A stretch of DNA of 64,000 nt from positions 27,814 through 91,813 of the forward strand of contig JAJEDB010000128.1 of assembly GCA_022821725.1 (NCBI GenBank), read 5' to 3'. A program made the translations under genes and the position numbers. This stretch comes from Candidatus Poribacteria bacterium. GTDB lineage: Bacteria > Poribacteria > WGA-4E > WGA-3G. The notes beneath the pieces were generated by a model, which worked only from the letters and a program-made list of their open reading frames with translations, ran no database searches and was not told the origin of the DNA. Numbering within the stretch: position 1 is the stretch's first letter; each line of letters opens with the position of its first letter. Below, one piece after another: positions 24,485-34,200 of the stretch.

Positions 24485-26911
24485 TCAATTACCCCTGCGT
24501 TCTTCAACCCAATCGAGAATCATCTCTCGGTTTTCAGCGTCCCCGTGTTGCTGGAACCACTTGGCGAGGTGTCTACCGGTTTCAATAAGGCGTGAATCTA
24601 TATCTTCAGATGTCCCAGATTTTTTCGCAGAATTCAGCGCAAATTGATATTTTTCGACCGCTGCAGTCGATTGTTTTCGATGCATCAAGGCGATGGCAAG
24701 CAGACATCGGACCTTGACGAGGGTAGCCTCTCTCGTTTTATTCGCACGTTTGCGGATTAACTGAGATTCTAACGACAATAGATTCCTGAAGGCAGGCATG
24801 TTAATCGGATCTTTCCGCAGGACGGTTTCAAAACCGGTGAACGCTTTCGCATGTTCGCCTTCCACGAGATAGAGATAGCCGATAGTGTTGTAAATCTCAG
24901 TGTCGCGCGCAGATTCAGGGATCGCCTCGAATTCAGCGAGTGCGTCGGTGTACTGCCGTTGCCGCATGAGGGTGTTGCCCCGTCGGATTTTCAGGTTAAT
25001 CTGCTCCTCTTTTGCCTGTGGATTCCCAGGTTCTTGTGCCAAAACGCGCGATATTTCCGTAGCGGCACGCTCGTAGTCTTCCGCACCTTGATAGGCGTTC
25101 GCCAGGCTCAACCGTAAATTCAGATCGGTCGGTGAGAGTTGAAGTGCCTTTTCAAGCAGTTGAATCGCTGTTGCGTAGTCTTCCGCATCGCTGAGGCTTC
25201 GTGCATAGTGATGATACGCTGCAATGAGGTTATGTAGGGCGTGATCGGCGTTCGGATTGATGTTATAAACGTGCTGAAATACCGATAACGCGTCGGCGTA
25301 GTCGCCTTTTTTGAGATATAACTCCCCAAGCAAATTCCGAATATGCATGTCGTTCGGATGGAGTTTCTGCAATTCGAGATACACCGCCACGGCTGCATCT
25401 AATTCGCCTGCTTCACTATGTGCCTTCGCCTTTCGGGTAAATGCGTCGCTCAGGTTCGTGCGAGCAATTCGGAGCGTCGGCATCAACCGTAAAGCGTTGC
25501 GATACGCCTCAATTGCGGCGTCCCATTTTCCACGGTTTCGTAGGGATACACCGTAGTTGTTATAGCAGTGTGCGAAGTTTTGCTGTGTCAGTGCATCTAC
25601 GGGATTCAGGTCGATCGCTTTTTGATAGTAGTTGATAGCCCTTTCAAATTGTCCGGCTTGCGCGTATCCGTTCCCCATGAGTTGATAGGTAGGGGCGTCG
25701 AGAGGCTCCATCTGCAGCACCCTTTCAAAGGCGGTGGTAGCGGTCTCAAAGTCTTTTGATGCGAGTGCTTTGAAGCCTTTGGCTCGGAGGAGTTGATGCA
25801 GGTTTCGTCGTGCGGCTTTGTGATACGGTGCGATGTGCAGTGCCTTTTCAAAGGCGTGGACCGCCTTTTCAACGTCCTTTTTGTCGTAGTAGAAGATGCC
25901 GAGCGTATTGTAATCTGCCGCCGAGGGTTTCCCCGCGATCCGTTTCTCAACAAGTGCTATTGCTTGATCGGTTTTCCCTGTTTCGTGGTAGATGTGAATG
26001 AGTTTTTCTATTGCGGGTTGAAACTTCGGATTTAATGCTTGACAGGTTTGGAAGGTCGCGATAGCAGCGGGTATATCACCTTTGTCAAAGTAGACGGCTC
26101 CGAGCAGATAGCGTGTCCGCAGCTGCGTTTGAGGGTCTGCATAGGGTTTCTGTTCAATCTCGGTTTTCAGGACCTTGATAGCGACATCGTGTTGTGACAT
26201 ATTAAGCGGGGTATTATAGAGTTTACGCAGCGTGGCTATATCGCGCTCACTCGGCAGTTGTGCGGTCGCTGTCGGATAACAGATGTCTCCAGGATGCGGA
26301 CTGTGTCCCCACAAGCCGATGGCGTGTCCGAATTCGTGAACGCACACCGTGCGCATCTCTTCCTGCGACAATTCCCCGACGGTTCCGTAACCCTCTAACA
26401 TGAGGATAACCTCTACTGTAAAACTGATCTCCTGTATTGTCTCGGTTTCCCGATCTTCAACTGTCGTGATAGAACCCACCTCTAATCCGTTAGAAAAGGT
26501 GCCGATTTGGACGCTATCTTTGAGGCGTGTGAGTTCTGCACTGCCGAGTCGGGTATCTTGGAAATCAGCGAGGAGACCGGTATATCCCCAGCTGACGCGA
26601 ATATCTGCGTTCTGCGGTGTCTCGGTTTCTTCAAAGCGGATAGCACCCTCGCTGGCGGTATGCCAAGTTTCCATCGCATATCGGATTTCAGGGAGGTATG
26701 GACTCTCTCTGAGGACAGGAGAGATATATACCCGGATCGGCATCTCTGTGAAACGGGTGATCCTTCCTTGAGAAAAAAGCGTGATGTAGTCAAAATAGTC
26801 CGCATAGTCCGCGTTTCCCGATTGTGGTGCTACATGTGCTGTGGTATGTGTTGTGGAAACAGATACTATGAAGGTAATAACGAAGAATGTCTGTAAAATT
26901 CTGGTTTGCAT
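24485..26911 (-). CDS. Matrixin-like zinc metalloprotease fused to TPR repeats
   Basis: An 808-aa exported protein. Signal peptide at residues 1-28 (ends TTAHVA). Residues 30-240 form a matrixin/metzincin-like domain: the zinc motif HEFGHAIGLWGHS gives His192, Glu193, His196 and His203 in the HExxHxxGxxH arrangement, with VSWGY and a Met later (LRKLYNTPLNMSQ) in the usual places. From about 250 to 760 at least ten tetratricopeptide units follow (for example DYNTLGIFYYDKKDVEKAVHAFEKAL). A protease head on a long protein-binding solenoid suggests substrate recruitment in the periplasm or outside the cell. On the minus strand, 23 bp downstream of the channel gene. Confidence 0.85.
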   Translation of the reverse strand: MQTRILQTFFVITFIVSVSTTHTTAHVAPQSGNADYADYFDYITLFSQGRITRFTEMPIRVYISPVLRESPYLPEIRYAMETWHTASEGAIRFEETETPQNADIRVSWGYTGLLADFQDTRLGSAELTRLKDSVQIGTFSNGLEVGSITTVEDRETETIQEISFTVEVILMLEGYGTVGELSQEEMRTVCVHEFGHAIGLWGHSPHPGDICYPTATAQLPSERDIATLRKLYNTPLNMSQHDVAIKVLKTEIEQKPYADPQTQLRTRYLLGAVYFDKGDIPAAIATFQTCQALNPKFQPAIEKLIHIYHETGKTDQAIALVEKRIAGKPSAADYNTLGIFYYDKKDVEKAVHAFEKALHIAPYHKAARRNLHQLLRAKGFKALASKDFETATTAFERVLQMEPLDAPTYQLMGNGYAQAGQFERAINYYQKAIDLNPVDALTQQNFAHCYNNYGVSLRNRGKWDAAIEAYRNALRLMPTLRIARTNLSDAFTRKAKAHSEAGELDAAVAVYLELQKLHPNDMHIRNLLGELYLKKGDYADALSVFQHVYNINPNADHALHNLIAAYHHYARSLSDAEDYATAIQLLEKALQLSPTDLNLRLSLANAYQGAEDYERAATEISRVLAQEPGNPQAKEEQINLKIRRGNTLMRQRQYTDALAEFEAIPESARDTEIYNTIGYLYLVEGEHAKAFTGFETVLRKDPINMPAFRNLLSLESQLIRKRANKTREATLVKVRCLLAIALMHRKQSTAAVEKYQFALNSAKKSGTSEDIDSRLIETGRHLAKWFQQHGDAENREMILDWVEERRGN

Positions 26912-26934
26912 AGAAAACCTTTTTCTTTCGTGAT

Positions 26935-28092
26935 TTAACTCCGACTCGCCAGTTTGTTTGAGAAGATGCTGATTAATCCACCCAACATCAAATACCCGAA
27001 AATGACTTCCAGTGTAACGAGCAAACGCGCAGCAGCGTTATCCGCAACGATATCCCCGAAACCGAGCGTCGTGAAGGTAACAATGCTGAAATAGAAACAG
27101 TTCCAGAAGGTTAACGGCTCACCACTATAAGCACCTGTCGATTGATGGAAGCGAGGGGTCCAGTCTTGCAGCCAAGGTGGCATCCACGTCGGGAGCGGCA
27201 TATACGCAAGCGCGAACAGAAACGCAAAAAAAAGAGACCAGAACGCCCAGAGGACCAAGCTCCGACCGTAGTCGGAACTCCATCGCCATAACTTTGCCAA
27301 TATCGGATTTGCCTGATTGAACGCACGTATGAACTGCCGGTCGGCGACGTACCTTTTGAAAAAAGGGTTCGCGACCTCGTCGATGTGTCGGCTATCTAAA
27401 TAGAATTCGGTCGGACGGTGCTGTTTTCTGCCAAGTTTGGCTTTCACGGCGTGGAAAAAAGTGTCTGGGGTATATGTAACGTCGCCAAAGGCAGCGACGG
27501 AGACAAACTGTGCGGCGGTAAAGTGGGCAGTCCCGAAAAATGTGGCGTTGTTGAACACCGTCGTCTCAGGAAACCATGTCCCTGTGCAGTCGAGGATGCC
27601 TTCGAACAACACGCGACGAAAATTGACTTCAGTGAAGAAATTAGCCTCATGGAAAACCGCGTTTTCACGGAATTGAACCCTGTGAAAGTCGGCGACGTTA
27701 TAAAATCGCGCCCGCCAAAAACTGGCACTCTTGTGGAAAATTGCGCTGTGGAAATCGGCACGCCTTTGGAAGATGGCTTCACGGAATGCGCAGGGACCCT
27801 GTAAAATCGCTTCATCGAAATCAAGATCCGACTCAAAAAGCGTGCGCCGAAAGTCCACCTCCTGGTGGAAAACGACTGTCCGAAAGTTGACGATGTTTTT
27901 AAACGTACACCCGATGCAGGAGAGCCTCTTATTGAGGAGTATCCGGTCATTTGCGTCCCGTTCCAATTCGATAGAAAAGAGGTCAACAACCCCTTCGATC
28001 GTGCAATTCGTGAAAGTAACGGATACGGCATCGCTTTGTAAGGCGCCAAGGAAGGTCCGTGCTTTGATTGTTTCTCCGTGCTTCTCGTACAT
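26935..28092 (-). CDS. Pentapeptide-like repeat protein fused to a two-TM potassium channel
   Basis: A 385-aa protein. Residues about 40-230 contain runs of A(D/N)F.(R/G)..F / FxxAxF units (CAFREAIFQRRADFHSAIF), a quadrilateral beta-helix of pentapeptide-like repeats. A connector (FFKRYVADRQFIRAF) leads to a transmembrane helix near 275-295, a pore helix, the selectivity filter TTLGFGD near 341-347 and a second helix to the C-terminus. The filter is that of K+ channels (TxxTxGYGD type, with Phe for Tyr). Predicted to sit in the cytoplasmic membrane with the repeat domain as a regulatory module. Confidence 0.85.
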   Translation of the reverse strand: MYEKHGETIKARTFLGALQSDAVSVTFTNCTIEGVVDLFSIELERDANDRILLNKRLSCIGCTFKNIVNFRTVVFHQEVDFRRTLFESDLDFDEAILQGPCAFREAIFQRRADFHSAIFHKSASFWRARFYNVADFHRVQFRENAVFHEANFFTEVNFRRVLFEGILDCTGTWFPETTVFNNATFFGTAHFTAAQFVSVAAFGDVTYTPDTFFHAVKAKLGRKQHRPTEFYLDSRHIDEVANPFFKRYVADRQFIRAFNQANPILAKLWRWSSDYGRSLVLWAFWSLFFAFLFALAYMPLPTWMPPWLQDWTPRFHQSTGAYSGEPLTFWNCFYFSIVTFTTLGFGDIVADNAAARLLVTLEVIFGYLMLGGLISIFSNKLASRS

Positions 28093-28153
28093 CTGTCTAT
28101 TTTTACCTTGATATTTATTTTATATGATACGGTGGACGGTATAGGAGACCGTG

Positions 28154-29662
28154 TTAAAAATCTGAAAGGAGATCGGCAAGTGGATTTTGGAGAATCGACT
28201 TCTTTTTCGATTGGACAATAGAATGGCTTCTCCCATCTTTAAGATGATAAACTTCCACATCTTCAGGCATTAACCAACATAATTTTGGGACACGCGCCTC
28301 CATTGCAGCAGCAGCCTCTGGATTTTTCTTTGACCGTCGCCCGGCGGTTAGGAGGTTTTTAAGCACCGCCAAAAGATATGGACTGTGGGTTGTCATAACG
28401 ATTTGGCTGTCAATGTAATTTCGCATCAGGGCGATGATATGCATGAGGTGTTTCTGGTTTGTTGGATGGAGGTGCGCTTCGGGTTCTTCAATCACGCGAA
28501 AAATCATTTCATTGTAAAGCATACTCATGAAGGCATCTTGTAGGATTCGAATAAGATTTTGATGCCCTGTCGAGGCGTTTTCTAAGAATGTTGTCTTCTC
28601 ACCCATTGGGTGTAAAAAAAGGCGGGATTGAGAAATTTTGTCTGTCGTTTCGTGTTCACCGTTTAAGATAAAGGAGATTTTCTTGAGCAGGAATTCCATC
28701 ATCGGTTTATCGACATCTCTTGATTCTTCCTCGATCCTTTCGTCAAAAAGGCTCCGGAAGTTCTGTGTGCTGAAGATATCAAGGAATTCTTCATTTTTTT
28801 CCAAGAAGCGTGCGATAAGATGGAGATTGGCACGTGAATGGCTTGCAGCGCGCGTATGGAGGTCACTTTTTATGCCACCATAGAAGATTCTTTTAAGGGC
28901 ATCTGGGTAGTTGGCAGCGATATTTCTATCTGCCGGAATGAAGAGACCGTCACGATGTTTACCGGCTAATTTCTCCGTGATTTTGCTCATTCCGATCGCC
29001 ATATTCAAAATGTAATGGAATTGATCGGCGTTTTTATTTAGTTGAGGGTCACTTTCTGAAGACGCATCTGTTTCTTTAGGAGCGTCAGATGCCGTTGCAG
29101 TGCTGTCGGATTGTTTTAGGTCAATGCTTTTCAGTTTCTCCAGTAGGTTATAACACAGGTCTTCAACTTCGTCCATAACGGTGGGTAATTCAATATGGAG
29201 CGATTTCTCATCGGTTAACGTCAGTCTAATGGCACTTTCAGGTGTATAGTGATAAATGATTTCAAAGTCGCTATCGACATTTGGCTGGAGGGGTGGAGGG
29301 ACGGAAGGATGGGTCCCCTCTTTTCCGCCTTGTTTTTCTTCCATTTCCGTCTCTTGCTGATTACTATTCAGTTTTGCAAACCCTTTGGCATCACCAAAAA
29401 ACTCACGGAATTTACGAGCGATTTGTGTGCGAAATACCGTCGCCAATTCTTGTCCTGGCGTTTTCAAATGTTCTGGAGGGTAGGAATTAATTTGTCTGAT
29501 GTGTTGGCGAAAGTCGCCGATTAACTCTTGGAAAAGATAGATCAGTTTCGCGAGGACACTTTTCCCGCTGGCGGTTTCACCGATGAAAACCACCAAGGTT
29601 TTATCCATATCAATTTCTGCTTCGCGGATATTTATGAAATTTTTGACAAATAGTTTGGGCAT
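28154..29662 (-). CDS. OLD-like ABC-class ATPase without a Toprim domain
   Basis: A 502-aa AAA_21/RecF-like ATPase. Walker A is GETASGKS (residues 28-35) after the LFVKNFINI start typical of OLD and RecF. Late in the protein, RVIEEPEAHLHPTNQKHLM gives the Walker B Glu and signature region, and MTTHSPYLLAVLKNLL the H-loop. No Toprim nuclease follows, so it is not a complete OLD protein; such ATPases often occur in anti-phage systems with a separate effector, but no partner is adjacent here. Residues about 107-130 (EEKQGGKEGTHPSVPPPLQP) are a low-complexity insertion from a polypurine tract. Confidence 0.75.
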   Translation of the reverse strand: MPKLFVKNFINIREAEIDMDKTLVVFIGETASGKSVLAKLIYLFQELIGDFRQHIRQINSYPPEHLKTPGQELATVFRTQIARKFREFFGDAKGFAKLNSNQQETEMEEKQGGKEGTHPSVPPPLQPNVDSDFEIIYHYTPESAIRLTLTDEKSLHIELPTVMDEVEDLCYNLLEKLKSIDLKQSDSTATASDAPKETDASSESDPQLNKNADQFHYILNMAIGMSKITEKLAGKHRDGLFIPADRNIAANYPDALKRIFYGGIKSDLHTRAASHSRANLHLIARFLEKNEEFLDIFSTQNFRSLFDERIEEESRDVDKPMMEFLLKKISFILNGEHETTDKISQSRLFLHPMGEKTTFLENASTGHQNLIRILQDAFMSMLYNEMIFRVIEEPEAHLHPTNQKHLMHIIALMRNYIDSQIVMTTHSPYLLAVLKNLLTAGRRSKKNPEAAAAMEARVPKLCWLMPEDVEVYHLKDGRSHSIVQSKKKSILQNPLADLLSDF

Positions 29663-29700
29663 GAAGCCTCCAAGGAAGGGATAGAGTGTTGCGTGTGAGC

Positions 29701-29733
29701 GGAAATAAAGAGGCGCGCGTGGAAAGCGCGCCT
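29701..29733 (-). terminator. Rho-independent terminator of the DUF1549/DUF1501 operon
   Basis: AGGCGCGC/GCGCGCCT stem (29711-29733) on the minus strand, followed by CTTTATTTCC, 19 bp after the DUF1501 stop. Confidence 0.75.
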
Positions 29734-29751
29734 AACGATAGATGTTTCGGG

Positions 29752-31230
29752 TTATGCCAAAATCTCGTTCACAAGGCGCGCGCGCTCCTCAACGCCCGTT
29801 AATCGATGGTCAAGTCCTTGAAACTTGAAGGTTAACCGTTCGTGATCAATACCGAGTTGATGGAGAATCGTCGCATTTATATCGCGAACGTGAACAGGAT
29901 CTTTGACGATATTGTAACTGAAGTCATCGGTTTCGCCGTGGACAACACCGCCTTTGATACCGCCGCCAGCCATCCAGCGTGTAAAGCATTTCGGGTGGTG
30001 GTCGCGTCCGTAGTTATCCGGCGTAAGCGTGCCTTGACAGTAGACAGTTCGTCCAAATTCGCCGCCCCAGACGACTAAGGTTTCATCGAGCATCCCGCGC
30101 TGTTTTAAGTCTGTAATAAGTCCAGCCGAGGGCTGATCGATATCCCGGGCTTGGTTGCGGATGTTTTTGGGGAGCTCCCCGTGCTGATCCCAACCCCGGT
30201 GGAAGACTTGCGCAAGACGGACATCTCGCTCCATCATCCGACGTGCAAGGATACAGCAGTTGGCAAATGTTCCGGGGGTTTTGACCTCAGGTCCATACAG
30301 TTCTAAGACGTGCTCGGGTTCCTGAGACAAATCCGTAAGTTCAGGGACACTCGTCTGCATACGAAACGCCATTTCGTATTGTGAGATGCGGGCATGCGTT
30401 TCGGGATCACCCACTTCCTCGTAGAGTTCCTGGTTGAGTTCAACGAGGGTATCTAACATCCGTTTTCTCGTCTTTTCATTGACACCTTCCGGATTCGAGA
30501 GGAATAGGACAGGGTCACCTTGACTCCGCAGAAGCACGCCTTGGTGTTCCGATGGGAGGAAACCGGATCCCCAAAGTCGATTATAAAGTGCTTGTGCGCC
30601 CTTCGGACCGCTCCATGTGGCGTTCATTACGATAAACGCCGGTAGATTTTCGTTTTCACTCCCAAGCCCGTAACTCAACCATGCCCCAAGACTCGGTTTA
30701 CCCGGACTTTCATCACCGGTACAGAAGAAGGTGATAGCCGGATCGTGGTTAATCGCCTCGGTATGTACCGTCTTGATAATCGCAAGGTCTTTCGCCACCG
30801 ATCCCGTGTGTGGTAGCAGTTCGCTAAGCCATACACCGTCACCCCCGTTATCATACTTCTTGAATTCAAATATAGAGGGTGCGATCGGGAATTTATCCTG
30901 TCCTGAGGTCATCGTTGTGAGGCGTTGACCCATCCGGACGGATTCTGGGAGATCCGTATCGAACCATTTTCCCATATTCGGTTTATAGTCGTAGAGATCC
31001 AGTTGGGACGGTGCCCCGGACATGAATAGGTAAATGGCACGTTTGGCTTTCGGCGCAAAGTGTGGTAACTCTGGTAAACCGCCAAATCTCGGTTTCGCCT
31101 GGCTCTCAAGCGCGTTGGCAATGGCGTTCGGTAACAGCGTAGCGAGTGCCGCACCACCGAGACCTGACGCACATTTACCGAAGAATTGGCGACGGGTTTC
31201 AAGTTTCAAATATTCTTTAACCGGGTCCAT
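29752..31230 (-). CDS. DUF1501 protein with Tat signal
   Basis: A 492-aa protein of the DUF1501 (sulfatase-like fold) family, normally encoded together with DUF1549/DUF1553 cytochromes in Planctomycetes, Verrucomicrobia and Poribacteria. [20 protein letters not shown] at the N-terminus (Arg13-Arg14) is a twin-arginine export signal, so the protein is folded before export. Conserved stretches: [52 protein letters not shown] and [19 protein letters not shown]. Starts 20 bp after the DUF1549 gene and must be cotranscribed with it. The biochemical role is not established; a role in polysaccharide breakdown has been suggested for the pair. Confidence 0.9.
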   Translation of the reverse strand: MDPVKEYLKLETRRQFFGKCASGLGGAALATLLPNAIANALESQAKPRFGGLPELPHFAPKAKRAIYLFMSGAPSQLDLYDYKPNMGKWFDTDLPESVRMGQRLTTMTSGQDKFPIAPSIFEFKKYDNGGDGVWLSELLPHTGSVAKDLAIIKTVHTEAINHDPAITFFCTGDESPGKPSLGAWLSYGLGSENENLPAFIVMNATWSGPKGAQALYNRLWGSGFLPSEHQGVLLRSQGDPVLFLSNPEGVNEKTRKRMLDTLVELNQELYEEVGDPETHARISQYEMAFRMQTSVPELTDLSQEPEHVLELYGPEVKTPGTFANCCILARRMMERDVRLAQVFHRGWDQHGELPKNIRNQARDIDQPSAGLITDLKQRGMLDETLVVWGGEFGRTVYCQGTLTPDNYGRDHHPKCFTRWMAGGGIKGGVVHGETDDFSYNIVKDPVHVRDINATILHQLGIDHERLTFKFQGLDHRLTGVEERARLVNEILA

Positions 31231-31250
31231 TGTCTATCTCCTTGATTAAT

Positions 31251-34200
31251 CTACCCTTTATTCAGGACTTCGTCCAGGTTGAGAATCAGGTTTGCAATCA
31301 TTGTCCATGCAGCGACTTCGACTGCATCTAAGGTTTCATCGGGTGACGACTCACCAACAGCAATGAGTTCTTTGGCTGCTTCTGGATTCGTTTCCAACTC
31401 CGCATAATGGGCTTGGAACGTCTTCAAGAGCAGTGCCTCCTCCTTCGGCTTCGGCAGGCGAGCCGTTGCCATCTCGAAGATATAGGCGATACGTGCTTCG
31501 GGTGTTTCGCCGCCCTCCTTGATAGTACGCTCTGCGAACGCACGCGCCGCTTCAAAGAACTGCGGATCGTTCATCAGCATTAACGCCTGCATCGGTGTGT
31601 TGGTCCGTTCACGGCGGATTGTGCAGGCTTCACGTGACGGCGCATCGAGAATGTTCATCTGTGGCGGGGGTGCCGTCCGTTTCCAGAACGTGTAGAGACT
31701 CCTGCGGTATACCTTATCAGCCCCGGTATCTTGAACGAATGTGTCCGTGTTAGATCCGGTAAACCCGACGGCTTTCCAGAGTCCATCGGGTTGCGGTGGT
31801 TTTACACTCGGACCGCCAATTTTAGTATACAGCAAGCCGCTAAGGGCGAGGGCGTTATCTCGCACGATTTCGGCATCGAGTCGGTACCTTGGACTCCGAG
31901 AGAGGAGGATGTTATCGGCATCGCGTTCCAATTTTTCGGGTGTGACCTGTGCGCTCTGCCGGTATGTTGCCGAGGTGAGCATCAATTTGAGCATGCCTTG
32001 CACATCCCACCCAGAGGCGATGAATTCCGTCGCGAGCCAGTCAAGAAGTTCCGGGTGCACCGGCGGTTTCCCTTGTGTCCCGAAATCTTCTGATGTTTCC
32101 ACAATCCCCATCCCAAAGACGTTTTGCCAGAAACGGTTGATCGCGACACGGGCAGTAAGAGGATGCTCGGGTGAAAGCAACCATTTCGAAAAACCGAGGC
32201 GGTTCGGTGCTGTATCTTCGGGCATGGCGGGTAGCACTGCTGGCGTTTGCGGATATACCTGTTCCTCTCGATGCTGGTATTCACCGCGTGCTAAGACGTA
32301 TGCACCTCTCGGTTCCTCTCGCTCTTGCATGACGAGCGTCGTCGTAACCGAAGCATCGAGGGTGTCCCGTTTCCCTTGGACCTCCGATAGATCTGCAAAA
32401 AGCGTTTTCAGTTCCCCGAAGGCGCGCTTGGTATTTTCATTGATTGTCTTATCTGGCGTAATGTTCTGCCGATAGTAATCTCGAATCTGTTCCATCTGCG
32501 CGGTTTCACGTTCACCGCGAGATATTCCCGCGATATCGACAATATCTGCTGGCACCATCGGAGGTTCGCTTTCCATACGGAAGTAGAAACCGGAGGGACC
32601 CGAGTAATTAACGACTTTCAGGAGCAGCTTATTGTTACCGGGCTTGAGAGTGACCTGTATCTGTTCTTGGTCGGCAGCGGCATCCCGTTGAACGTTTTTG
32701 GCGAGGAGTTCCGTACCGTTCATCCAAACCTTCAGGGCATCGTTGCTCCCAATATAGAGGAGTGCTTTCTGTTGTGTAACAGAGACGATGTTTCGGAAGA
32801 GATAGGTGGCACTGTTTTCGCCAACGATGTCGTTATGCACCTGTTCGTCAACCCAATGCGTCTGCTTCTCCCATTTGATGGTTTTTCCATCGACCTCATA
32901 CGTATCGCCTGTGTTGACCTCTTTCGTTTCAGGTTCGTATGCCTTATAAAAAGCGAGGTTGCCGTGTCCAGCAGTGAACGGACCCGCGGCGTGCCAGTCA
33001 TCCAAAGTGATTTTGGAGCCGATAGGATAAATCGTTGTGACGTCTGTAAGCGCGAGGCGGAAGCGTCCAAGTTGCTTCTGTCGCAAATCATATTCGTGTT
33101 TGAGACGGATTTTTAATCTGCCACCTTCTATTCCAAAGGGGGCGGCGACAAGGAAGATGGCTTGCCGATTTTCACTCTTTCTGTCGAGTGCCCATCCCGT
33201 TTCCGGCTTATCGTCAATCGCATTGGCAACGACACCCTCGAGATTGTTTTCTCCGAGTGCTTGCTCGTGGTCTGCCCATGCGTGCACGACTTGGATACGC
33301 GTCCATGGGTTATCGGTATCGGTGTTTTCAGTCTCATTTTCTACTTCTGCCCACGCTTCATCTGTGGATTCGCTGTCCGCTTGATCTTCGGCATCGGTCT
33401 CGACGGTAGGCGTATTTTCTGCTTGTGCTTCAGCCTCGACGGTGCTTCCGGTCTCTGCTTGCGTTTCAGCATTAACCTCGGTGTCAGTGTTTTCCGGTTC
33501 AGCGGGTGCCTCGCTATCCGCTGCGGCTGGCGCGATGAAAAGCGCGAAATCCGTCAAAATAACATTGCCGTTACTACTTCTACCGAACCCACTTTCCGGC
33601 AGGGACTCGTGTGTGAGACCTTCTAAACGAACGGCACTCCATTTACCGGGTGGCAGTTCCGCAATAATCTCATAGATTTCCTGTTCAGGATTAGTGCCAC
33701 TGGCTAAGATAGAATTATCTTCTAAAACTTCAAGGGTCGCGTCCCCTTTTGAATAGAGCGAGGTCGGTTTCAGCGTTGTCCAGTGGGGTATCCTGTTTTC
33801 CCAAGCGATTTGCGTCGCGTCTATTTCAGGGATAGGTGCTTTCGTCTGTACATCCAGTTCGGCGATCTGTTCATCGAACGCGGCGAGTTCGGCTTCCTGC
33901 TCCGGCGTCGGCAACTTCACAACAGGGGGAGAGTCCTTACGGTTGCCATCCATCGCCTTTTCGGTAATATTATTGAAATAGGCGTAGAGTTGATAGAATT
34001 CCTTCTGCGTGATCGGATCGTATTTATGATCGTGGCACTGGGCGCATCCGACAGTTAATCCCATCCAGACGGTTGAGGTGGTGTCTGCTCGGTCAATCGC
34101 GTATTGGACGTAATATTCCTCATCGATCGAGCCGCCCTCACTTGTCGTGACATGGCATCGATTAAAACCTGTGGCGATCTTTTGTTCAAGGGTCGGTTCC

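Noticed and set aside
27418..28111. Plus-strand open frames opposite the channel gene
   Set aside because: Antisense to a strongly conserved repeat/channel protein; repetitive content mirrors the real gene.
31731..32475. Long open frames on the plus strand opposite the DUF1549/DUF1553 gene
   Set aside because: They are antisense to a clearly conserved protein, contain no motif and have no ribosome-binding site; they arise from codon bias in the real gene.
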